47,019 nucleotides of DNA from Bordetella parapertussis. Its GTDB lineage: Bacteria > Pseudomonadota > Gammaproteobacteria > Burkholderiales > Burkholderiaceae_C. This document shows positions 41,105-47,019 of the stretch, piece after piece (within the stretch, counting starts at the first letter, position 1; each line of letters starts with the position of its first letter). The stretch is taken from contig CAMCTC010000031.1 in NCBI GenBank assembly GCA_945878355.1, positions 1 to 47,019 on the forward strand, read 5' to 3'. Below the pieces are notes generated by a model. That model was not told where the DNA came from, searched no databases, and worked only from the letters and a program-made list of their open reading frames with translations. The translations under genes were made by a program, and so were the position numbers.

Positions 41105-42003
41105 CACGCAGCCCCTGCGACGAATCGGTTCTCGATCATGCCGATGCCATCGATTGCGATGCGCACGCTGTCGCCGTGCTGCAGCCAGCGCGGCGGGTCC
41201 AGCCCCATGCCCACGCCGGCGGGGGTGCCGGTGGCGATCACGTCGCCCGGGTGCAGCGTGATGCCGCGAGAACAGGTCTCGATCAGTGTGGCGATGTCGA
41301 AGATCAGGTCGCTGGTGTGCCCGTCCTGGCGCAACTCGGGCGCGCCGCCGGCGGGCGTGACCCAGCAGCGCACGCGGGCATCCGTGCCGTCGAGCTCGTC
41401 AGCGGTGACGATCCAAGGCCCCATCGGGCAGAAGCTGTCAAAGCTCTTGCCCAGGTCCCATTGGCCATGTCGCATCTGCACGTCGCGCGCCGTCACGTCG
41501 TTGACGATGGTGTAGCCAAACACATGGTCCATCGCATCGGCGCGCGCGATGTTGCGCCCACCTTGGCCGATCACGACCGCCAGTTCGGCCTCGTAGTCGA
41601 TCTGCGAAGACACCGCGGCGCCGGGCAGTCGCACATCGGCATCGGGCCCGACCACGCAGTCGGCCAGCTTGCTGAAGACGATGGGCCAGGCCATCGTGTT
41701 GGCGCTGCTGTCCTTGAACACGGTGTCGCGCAGCTCCTTGGCATGGGCGTGGTAATTGCGGCCGACGCAAAACAGACTGCGCCGCGGCAAGGGCAGCGGC
41801 GCATCGAGCTGCAGCGCGGCCAGCGCCAACGCCGGGCCGACCAGCGCTGGCCAAGCGGCCTGCGCCGCGGCGCGCTCGATCAAGACCAGCGCACCGCGCT
41901 GCGCATCAGCAGCTGACAGGTCGAAAGCCGTCACCGCGCTGCCGTCGCTAGAAACCTGGCCAACCCGGCGCAGTCCCTGGTAGGTGTAAGTGGCAATTCG
42001 CAA
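41104..42003 (-). CDS. fumarylacetoacetate hydrolase family protein
   Basis: A 299-residue FAH-family hydrolase, isomerase or decarboxylase. Metal-site and family motifs are FCVGRNYHAHAKELRD, the acidic cluster IDYEAELAVVIGQGGRN, NDVTARDVQMRHGQWDLGKS, SFCPMGPWIV, and VIATGTPAGVGMGLDPP. It resembles ureidoglycolate-lyase-like or 2-keto-4-pentenoate-type annotations, but substrate cannot be fixed. The start ATG 42003 fits the family N-terminus (MRIATYTYQG). It was once coupled to a Bug receptor that is now broken. Confidence 0.87.
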   Translation of the reverse strand: MRIATYTYQGLRRVGQVSSDGSAVTAFDLSAADAQRGALVLIERAAAQAAWPALVGPALALAALQLDAPLPLPRRSLFCVGRNYHAHAKELRDTVFKDSSANTMAWPIVFSKLADCVVGPDADVRLPGAAVSSQIDYEAELAVVIGQGGRNIARADAMDHVFGYTIVNDVTARDVQMRHGQWDLGKSFDSFCPMGPWIVTADELDGTDARVRCWVTPAGGAPELRQDGHTSDLIFDIATLIETCSRGITLHPGDVIATGTPAGVGMGLDPPRWLQHGDSVRIAIDGIGMIENRFVAGAA

Positions 42004-42376
42004 GCGCTTCTCCTGTGGCCTTGGTACATGCTTGGTGCAAGCCGTCAGGATGGATGCGGCGGTTCAAGATGAACTGGAGCCGCTGACGGGTAGCGCCAAA
42101 CTGTACCGAAGTTCGCAGCCCATCCCAGTTGGCGCCGGGCAACCCCAAACGCGAGCGGACACGATCTGCTCTCAGAGGGGTCATGCCGCCAAGCTTGGTG
42201 TTTGGCATAGCAGCGACAAGGGCCCACTTGTTCCGGACCTGTGCCGCCAAGTTCTGGCTAGGCTCGAATTTGGTTGGCGCGAGCAGGGAACCGCCGCAGC
42301 TGTGATCTGTCTATGTTGTCGATTGTCTCCAGTTTTTTCATTTGCTTGGTTTTTCGAATTGTCTTAACATGCTCGC
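42004..42376. other. 373-base intergenic region, partly AT-richer
   Basis: No gene could be recognised. Short open frames exist on both strands (plus 41990-42367, minus 41948-42250), but neither has a ribosome site or a family motif. The last 70 bases become AT-rich (GTTTTTTCATTTGCTTGG and following) and probably hold the antitoxin promoter. The stretch may contain degraded remnants of a former gene. Confidence 0.4.
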
Positions 42377-42383
42377 ATGAGCA
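42370..42383. promoter_or_regulatory. palindrome over the antitoxin start codon
   Basis: TGCTC-GCAT-GAGCA is a perfect interrupted palindrome whose centre contains the start ATG (42377). It is a plausible autoregulatory operator or translation-blocking hairpin for the Xre/RES-type locus. Confidence 0.45.
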
Positions 42384-43018
42384 ATCCTCGTGTCAGCACT
42401 GACTTCAGTACCCCTGTGCTGCTGCGCCGCATCGCGCAGCTCGAGGCCACCGTTGGGCGCCTCAGCGACGACCTCGGCAGCTTGCGTTCTGCGGTCAGCA
42501 AACAAGGGCTGCAACTGCCAAGAACACGAGGCGTTCGAGAACGTGTGGCGCACGCCAAGTACGCCACCGCGGACAACCAGCATGCTCAGGCCACTGGCGG
42601 CTTGGCTTGCGCAAGCGCGCGCGGCGAGGCAGCGCGTGTCCAGTGGGTCAAGGATGGCCTCGTCGTGCATGGCGAGCAACTTGCGCAAGCCTGGGGGCTC
42701 ACCCGCCAGGCCTTGGCGCCGGCAGCAGAACGGGGCGAAATCTTCGCGGTGAAGGTCGGCAACCGTCTTTACTACCCGCAGGTATTTCTGGAGATGGACC
42801 GCGAAGCCGTGGCAGCGATCTGCCGCGCACTCGGTGACCTCGGCGCCAGCGAGAAGCTGATGTTCTGGCTGCGCGAGCACGGCGCCCTCGCAGGAAATAG
42901 CGTCGCAGCGGCATTGGAGGCGGGGACTGGCCTGGCCAAGGTGGCGCGCCTGGCCGCAGCTTGGGCGCGCGAGCGAGGAGCCTCGCATGGCGCCACAAGT
43001 ACGGCTGCGGCTGCCTGA
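42377..43018 (+). CDS. Xre/MbcA/ParS-type antitoxin partner of RES toxin
   Basis: A 213-residue protein. Residues 1-45 form a heptad-like helix (LLRRIAQLEATVGRLSDDLG). The centre reads VHGEQLAQAWGLTRQALAPA, like a helix-turn-helix, followed by GEIFAVKVGNRLYYP. The C-terminus (FWLREHGALAGNSVAAALEA) resembles the DUF2384 toxin-binding domain. The context fixes the role: the next gene is a RES-domain toxin overlapping it by 32 bases. The coding frame appears intact, although its toxin is dead. The middle segment (about 55-90) is Ala-rich and unlike known antitoxins. Confidence 0.7.
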   Translation: MSNPRVSTDFSTPVLLRRIAQLEATVGRLSDDLGSLRSAVSKQGLQLPRTRGVRERVAHAKYATADNQHAQATGGLACASARGEAARVQWVKDGLVVHGEQLAQAWGLTRQALAPAAERGEIFAVKVGNRLYYPQVFLEMDREAVAAICRALGDLGASEKLMFWLREHGALAGNSVAAALEAGTGLAKVARLAAAWARERGASHGATSTAAAA

Positions 43019-43599
43019 GCCTGGGTCCTTCGAGGATCTGCTTCGTCCGACCAGGATCGAAGTCGCGTCGCTCATGCGCTTGAGCCGGCATCCGGCCACC
43101 GAGCCCTACTGGTCGGCTGGGGTCTACCGATTTGACAATCCAGATTCTGACGGTGCCCACGCGTTCGGCACCTGCTACACCGCCAGCACCATCGAAGTTG
43201 CCTTCGCCGAAAGCGTCATCCATGAGTGCGGGCGCTTTGTCGCTGGAAGTTACGAGCTGCCTGCTGCGGAACTCACCGCGCGATCGGTCGTGCGTTTTGC
43301 CTGTTAACGACGCAAGGCGCTGGTGTTGGTCGATCTGACTGGCGTGGCGCTCAAGGCCCTGGGTCTGAACAACGACATCAGTGCGTCCGCCGACTACACG
43401 ACGAGCCAGGCCTGGGCACGGGCAATCCACGGCGCGAGCCTGCGCTGGGACGGAATCCGTTACGTGTCGCGGCAGATGAACAAGGGGGTTCGCCTACGCA
43501 ATCTTCGAGCGCAGCGGGCTCCGCAAGCTCAGCGCCGAGAAGCTCAAGGCGCGGCAGGTGGATGAGCTCTGCGACCGGTTCAACGTCACCGCGGTCTGA
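42987..43599 (+). pseudogene. RES-domain toxin, inactivated by nonsense codon and frameshift
   Basis: RES toxins are ADP-ribosyl-transferase-like NAD-consuming enzymes. The N-terminal part is clear: SAGVYRFDNPDSDG, then FGTCYTASTIEVAFAESVIH. An in-frame TAA at 43305-43307 interrupts it after VVRFAC. The same frame resumes with VLVDLTGVALKALGLNNDIS and IHGASLRWDGIRYVSRQMNK. At the G5 run 43484-43488 one extra G shifts the frame; reading on in the other frame gives FAYAIFERSGLRKLSAEKL and a stop at 43597. Two independent lesions make it a pseudogene. Its original ATG 42987 still has GAGGAG upstream. Confidence 0.85.
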
Positions 43600-43771
43600 A
43601 GGCGCCGCGGACCAAACCCGAAGGTCGGCAACCCGATGTGCAGCGTCAGCTCGTCGGCGAAAACCAGCCTCGACGCAGCCCCGGTAGCACTCAATCACCA
43701 GCACCGGGCCGAACCGCTACTCTTGCATGTGGCCAGGGTGGAGTAACCCGGCGCAGCGATCCCTGACCCGA
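43600..43771. other. spacer between RES pseudogene and VOC gene
   Basis: 172 bases with no recognised gene. A short minus-strand frame (43494-43694) crosses it and has no recognisable product. Confidence 0.4.
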
Positions 43772-44152
43772 TCAGTCCAGCGACTCGGCGGGGTCGAAGT
43801 CCAGTTCCACCTTGGCGCCATTGGGGTCGAAGGTGAAGAGCTGCCAGGTGCCGGCGCCGGCTTGGCGTCGCAAGTCGTACTTGATGCCAGACTCGTCAAA
43901 GCGTGCCTTCACGGCCTTCAAGCCGGTGCCGGTGAAAGCCATGTGGTCAATCACCCCGGCTCGATGGCTAGGCATCGGCCGGCCGAAGACCACGTGCAGC
44001 ACGGCCTGCGAGTCGCCGGCGTACAGCCAAGTCCCGGGAAAGCCAAGATCAGGCCTCGGCCCCTGCGCCAGACCGAGCAGGCCGACGTAGAAGTCCAGCG
44101 TCTTGCGCTCGTCTTCGGCCAGGATGGTGAAGTGGTTCATGCCTACGATCAT
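43772..44152 (-). CDS. VOC-family protein
   Basis: A 126-residue vicinal-oxygen-chelate protein, single-subunit glyoxalase size. His7 in GMNHFTILAED, the His of VIDHMAFTGTG and the Glu of GAKVELDFDP are the expected metal ligands. LDFYVGLLGL and PDLGFPGTWLYAGD are typical. GGAGA lies eight bases before ATG 44152; ATG 44140 is a possible alternative. It may be a dioxygenase, glyoxalase or isomerase. It is not obviously tied to its neighbours, which are decayed toxin-antitoxin genes. Confidence 0.85.
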   Translation of the reverse strand: MIVGMNHFTILAEDERKTLDFYVGLLGLAQGPRPDLGFPGTWLYAGDSQAVLHVVFGRPMPSHRAGVIDHMAFTGTGLKAVKARFDESGIKYDLRRQAGAGTWQLFTFDPNGAKVELDFDPAESLD

Positions 44153-44191
44153 TCCTGTCTCCTTGAAGCCATGAGTCTTGAGTGGCTGAGC

Positions 44192-44287
44192 TCAAACCAA
44201 TGAAAACGCCTGGGCGCTACCGGGAAAGTCATGTTGCAGGAATGGCACCAAACGGCGCGACAAGTTCTCGTCGAGCAACAGCTTCAT
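44192..44287 (-). pseudogene. truncated DUF5615 PIN-like toxin
   Basis: Only 31 codons remain. MKLLLDENLSRRLVPFLQ is the diagnostic N-terminus of DUF5615 PIN-like proteins (normally about 110-120 residues), followed by HDFPGS, then AQAFSLV and a stop. The C-terminal acidic residues needed for the nuclease site are absent. The ATG overlaps the DUF433 gene stop as ATGA. The truncation point abuts the leader of the VOC gene, which suggests a deletion joined the two. Confidence 0.8.
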
Positions 44288-44502
44288 GAGGCCTTGAAGG
44301 AATAGACCTGATGCTCCCTGTCGGCGGCGTACGCAAGCACGGCGCGGATGTCCTCAGCGCTCAGTTCGGGGAAATCTTCCAGAATTTCAGGCTCCGACAT
44401 GCCGTTCGACAACATTGACAACACATCGTAGACCGTGATGCGCAACTCCCTGATACAGGGCCTACCACCCCGTTTCCCGGGCTCCAAGGTGATGATGCTC
44501 AT
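44284..44502 (-). CDS. DUF433 family antitoxin
   Basis: A 72-residue antitoxin of the DUF433 (VapB45-like) family. GRPCIRELRITVYDVLSML is the family HTH-like core, followed by EPEILEDFPELSAEDIRAVL and AYAADRE. Genes of this family nearly always precede a DUF5615 PIN-like toxin. Here that toxin is reduced to 31 codons. ATG 44502 has GAGGA upstream. The protein looks intact and could still act as a DNA-binding protein or an anti-addiction factor against a related toxin elsewhere (inference). Confidence 0.85.
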   Translation of the reverse strand: MSIITLEPGKRGGRPCIRELRITVYDVLSMLSNGMSEPEILEDFPELSAEDIRAVLAYAADREHQVYSFKAS

Positions 44503-44572
44503 GCGATGTCCTCGATCGGTGCGATGGCCCTGCCAAAGGGTGAAGCCTGAACGCGGCGGGACAAAAAAGCGC

Positions 44573-45328
44573 TCAGGCCTGCACAGAATACCCGCCATCG
44601 ACGGGTATCGCCGCGCCAGTGACGAAGTCCGACGCACGGCTGGACAGAAAGACCGCGATGCCAGCCAAGTCGTCGGGCACACCCCAGCGACCGGCCGGCG
44701 TGCGGGCCAGCACACGGTCGTGCAGGCCGTCAACGGCGACTCTTGCGCGCTTCGTCAAGTCGGTGTCTATCCAGCCCGGCAGCACGGCGTTGACCTGGAT
44801 CTGGTCGACCGCCCAGGCGGTGGCCGTGGCTCGCGTGAATTGGACGATGCCGCCTTTGCTCGCGCTGTAGGCCGGCGCGAACGAGGCGCCGAAGATCGAG
44901 GTCATCGACCCGATGTTGATCACCTTGCCGCCGCGCAGCTTGAGGTGTGGATAGGCCGCGCGGCTGCACAGGAAAGCGCTGGTCAAGTTGGTGTCCATCA
45001 CCGCGTGCCACTCGTCCAAGCTCAAGTCCTGCACCGGCTTGCGGATGCTCATGCCGGCGTTGTTGACCAGGATGTCGATGCGGCCAAAGTCGGCCGCCAC
45101 CTGGGCCATCAGCCCGGCCACCGCGGCCTCGTCGCAGACGTCGACCGCATAGGTGTTGGCCTGGGCCCCGCGCCCGCGCAAATCGGCCACCGCGGCCTGC
45201 AGCTTGTCGGGGTTGCGACCGACGACGGCGATGCGCGCGCCGGCCTGGGCCAGACCCTGGGCCATCGCTAGGCCGATGCCGCCATTGCCGCCGGTCACGA
45301 CCGCAACCTTGTCATGCAGATCAAACAT
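44573..45328 (-). CDS. SDR family oxidoreductase (gluconate 5-dehydrogenase-like)
   Basis: A 251-residue classical short-chain dehydrogenase. TGGNGGIG is at 12-19, then VVGRNPDKLQ, NNAGMSIRKPVQDL, catalytic Ser in INIGSMTSIFG and YSASK. The tail reads PVDGGYSVQA. An Arg after strand 2 (GRN) favours NADP(H). It resembles sugar-acid or 3-oxoacyl-type SDRs with C-terminal DGGY. Stands between a DUF433 gene and a Crp/Fnr regulator on the same strand. The substrate cannot be named. Confidence 0.9.
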   Translation of the reverse strand: MFDLHDKVAVVTGGNGGIGLAMAQGLAQAGARIAVVGRNPDKLQAAVADLRGRGAQANTYAVDVCDEAAVAGLMAQVAADFGRIDILVNNAGMSIRKPVQDLSLDEWHAVMDTNLTSAFLCSRAAYPHLKLRGGKVINIGSMTSIFGASFAPAYSASKGGIVQFTRATATAWAVDQIQVNAVLPGWIDTDLTKRARVAVDGLHDRVLARTPAGRWGVPDDLAGIAVFLSSRASDFVTGAAIPVDGGYSVQA

Positions 45329-45388
45329 GGTGGACCTCTCAGCTGTGCTTGTTCGAATGGCTCGACGCGGCCAAGCCCGGCCGGCCGA

Positions 45389-46216
45389 TCAAACGCCTGC
45401 AGTATCGAGCAAGCGGCGGCCCTGCGCCACGTCGACCAGTTGCCGAGGCTGCAAGACCTCGATACGGCCGTGGCTGCTGCCCAGGATGCCCTCGGCCTGC
45501 AGCTGACGCAGCACGCCGTTGATGCGCTGGCGGCTCGCGCCCAGCAAACTGGCCAGATCGCCCTGGGTCAGCGTCAGGTCGATCTGCCAGCCGGCCGAGG
45601 GCTTGTCGCCAGGCCGGCCAAACTGGCGCAGCAAGCGCTGCAGCTGCAAGGCCACGCGTTGCGACAGCGCCAGCGTCTGCAACTCCTCTAGCCTGCGGAA
45701 CATGTGGCGCAGCCGCCGGCAATCGAGCTGCAACAGCGCCGCGCGCAGCTCGGGCTGGCTGTGTATCAACTGCTGCAGCGCGGGGCGGTCAACCAGCAGC
45801 ACCGTGCTGTGGGTCTGGGCAACGATGTCGAGGTCGACCGCGCCGCCGTCGACCAGCGCGATGTCGCCATACCAGTCGCCCGGCGCGAGCAAGTCGAGCG
45901 TGAAGCCGCGCCCGTCACGGCCTTGCGTGGCCAGGCCGAGCGCACCGCCTGCCACGCCTATCCAGTCGGTGGCCACGCTGCCGCGCTTGAGCAGCGTCGC
46001 ACCGCGACGCACCCGGTGCACCCGCGAGCGCGACAGCACGGCCTGGCGCAGCATCAGCGACAGGCCGGAGAACCAGGCGCCAGATTCGACCCGCTGGGCT
46101 TCGGCGGGACGCAAATCGTCGAAGGAGCTGGCCACGCGCGAGGCGGGCAAGGGCTGACCGCTGCCCAAGCCTTGCAAGGCCGCAGACCCAGGCGATTGAA
46201 CATCTTGGAGCAGCAT
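45389..46216 (-). CDS. Crp/Fnr-family transcriptional regulator
   Basis: A 275-residue regulator. The N-terminal part is variable. A cyclic-nucleotide-binding-like beta barrel spans about 60-170 (VRRGATLLKRGSVATDWIG, then LAPGDWYGDIALVDGGAVDL). A long dimer helix is followed by a Crp-type winged helix (LTLTQGDLASLLGASRQRIN). No Fnr-type N-terminal Cys cluster is seen, so it is not an oxygen sensor of the Fnr type. The start at 46216 is chosen because the longer frame overlaps the thiolase gene. It lies 11 bases after the thiolase stop, so the two are probably co-transcribed. Confidence 0.85.
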   Translation of the reverse strand: MLLQDVQSPGSAALQGLGSGQPLPASRVASSFDDLRPAEAQRVESGAWFSGLSLMLRQAVLSRSRVHRVRRGATLLKRGSVATDWIGVAGGALGLATQGRDGRGFTLDLLAPGDWYGDIALVDGGAVDLDIVAQTHSTVLLVDRPALQQLIHSQPELRAALLQLDCRRLRHMFRRLEELQTLALSQRVALQLQRLLRQFGRPGDKPSAGWQIDLTLTQGDLASLLGASRQRINGVLRQLQAEGILGSSHGRIEVLQPRQLVDVAQGRRLLDTAGV

Positions 46217-46227
46217 CTGGCCCAGCC

Positions 46228-47019
46228 TCAGCACACTTCGAAAAGACCTGCAGCGCCCTGACCACCGCCGATGCACATCGTCACCACGACGTACTTGGCG
46301 CCGCGCCGCTTGCCTTCGATCAGCGCGTGACCGGTCAAACGGGCGCCGCTGACACCGTAAGGGTGGCCGACCGCGATCGCCCCGCCGTTGACGTTGAGCA
46401 GCTCATCGGGGATGCCGAGCTTGTCGCGGCAGTACAGCACCTGGCAGGCGAATGCCTCATTCAGCTCCCACAAGCCGATGTCCGAGACTTTCAAGCCGGC
46501 ACGCTGCAGCAGCCGAGGCACCGCGTAGACCGGGCCTATGCCCATCTCGTCGGGCTCGCAGCCGGCGATCGCGAAACCGCGAAAAATGCCCAGCGGCTGG
46601 ATGCCGCGCTGCTCGGCGAGCTTGCCGTTCATCACCACGCAGGCCGAAGCACCGTCGGAGAACTGGCTGGCGTTGCCTGCGGTGACCATGCCGCCAGGCA
46701 ACGCAGATCGCAAGCCAGTCACGCCTTCGAGCGTGGTGTCGGCGCGGATGCCTTCGTCAGCGGCGATCGTCACTTCCTTGCGGGTGATGCGGCCGCTCGC
46801 CTTGTCGACCACGCCCATCACGGTGGTCATCGGCACGATCTCGTCGGCAAACTTGCCTGCAGCCTGCGCAGCAGCAGCGCGCAGTTGGCTGCGCACACCG
46901 TATTCATCTTGCGCCAGCTTGGGGATCTTGTAGCGCTTGATCACCTGCTCGGCAGTCTGCAGCATGTTCCAGTAAATCTCGGGCTTGTGCTCGAGCAGCC
47001 AGGGGTCGGCAGCCATGTG
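46228..47019 (-). CDS. acetyl-CoA acetyltransferase/thiolase, C-terminal part (cut by window edge)
   Basis: The last 264 or so codons of a thiolase; the N-terminus with the nucleophilic Cys lies beyond the window edge. Visible catalytic parts are [16 protein letters not shown], the His of [19 protein letters not shown], and the second Cys of [14 protein letters not shown]. Thiolases cleave 3-oxoacyl-CoA or condense acetyl-CoA. The Crp/Fnr-type gene follows 11 bases later. The frame stays open to base 47019. Confidence 0.9.
   Translation of the reverse strand, partial: HMAADPWLLEHKPEIYWNMLQTAEQVIKRYKIPKLAQDEYGVRSQLRAAAAQAAGKFADEIVPMTTVMGVVDKASGRITRKEVTIAADEGIRADTTLEGVTGLRSALPGGMVTAGNASQFSDGASACVVMNGKLAEQRGIQPLGIFRGFAIAGCEPDEMGIGPVYAVPRLLQRAGLKVSDIGLWELNEAFACQVLYCRDKLGIPDELLNVNGGAIAVGHPYGVSGARLTGHALIEGKRRGAKYVVVTMCIGGGQGAAGLFEVC

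Noticed and set aside
41948..42367. Genes in the 42.0-42.4 kb gap
   Set aside because: Open frames on both strands lack ribosome sites and motifs and overlap the FAH start; left as non-coding.
1..47019. CRISPR arrays, tRNA or rRNA genes, insertion sequences
   Set aside because: No regularly spaced repeats, cloverleaf sequences, rRNA segments or transposase genes were recognised on either strand by eye; covariance and IS searches would be decisive.

Overview
The window reads as chromosomal DNA of a high-GC betaproteobacterium of the order Burkholderiales, probably Comamonadaceae or a Leptothrix/Rubrivivax relative. This is inferred from three Bug-type tripartite tricarboxylate transporter receptors (one intact, two decayed), an hpaR-G1-G2-E-D-F-H homoprotocatechuate cluster with split hpaG, GC-rich third codon positions, and many small catabolic operons. 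No rRNA, tRNA or CRISPR array was seen. All calls come from reading the sequence; no search was run.

Layout. 0-7.4 kb: a class V aminotransferase, Bug receptor and EamA exporter on the minus strand, divergent from a large FAD/4Fe-4S 2-hydroxyacid dehydrogenase and a DUF364 protein. This looks like a 2-hydroxy/2-oxo/amino acid utilisation unit. 7.45-7.65 kb: an orphan 28-residue Trp-rich cationic peptide gene directly behind a near-consensus LexA (SOS) box. 7.7-12.3 kb: a PLP cysteine/cysteate lyase-type enzyme, then a ketopantoate-reductase-like enzyme, an APH-fold kinase and an enolase paralogue with altered active-site positions. 12.4-19.7 kb: a YdcF protein, two MFS exporters, an SDR, a gamma-glutamyltransferase and a compositionally foreign glycosyltransferase. 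19.8-29 kb: a tannase/feruloyl-esterase lipoprotein, DUF3237, PEP synthase, an IclR/flavin monooxygenase/DUF2783 operon, and a VOC/ketopantoate-reductase pair. 29-32.3 kb: glycogen phosphorylase and a tyrosine recombinase homologue that has lost catalytic residues, with a 101-bp attC-like inverted repeat beside it.

32.6-39.3 kb: homoprotocatechuate (3,4-dihydroxyphenylacetate) meta-cleavage. HpaD opens the ring, HpaE oxidises the semialdehyde, HpaF isomerises, HpaG1/G2 decarboxylate and isomerise, and HpaH hydrates. HpaR is divergent with a well-formed promoter and operator. A VapBC-type toxin-antitoxin pair sits between hpaE and hpaD, and no HpaI aldolase or HpaBC hydroxylase is present. 39.3-42 kb: a Bug gene with a large internal deletion, an epoxide-hydrolase-like protein, an FAH-family protein and a second Bug gene broken by frameshift and truncation. 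42-47 kb: an Xre/RES locus whose toxin is inactivated twice, a DUF433/DUF5615 locus whose toxin is truncated, a VOC protein, an SDR, a Crp/Fnr regulator and the end of a thiolase.

Most notable: (1) the SOS-controlled Trp-rich micropeptide, (2) the kinase-enolase paralogue operon, (3) the degenerate recombinase with an attC-like stem-loop, and (4) three toxin-antitoxin loci within about 8 kb, two with dead toxins beside intact antitoxin genes.
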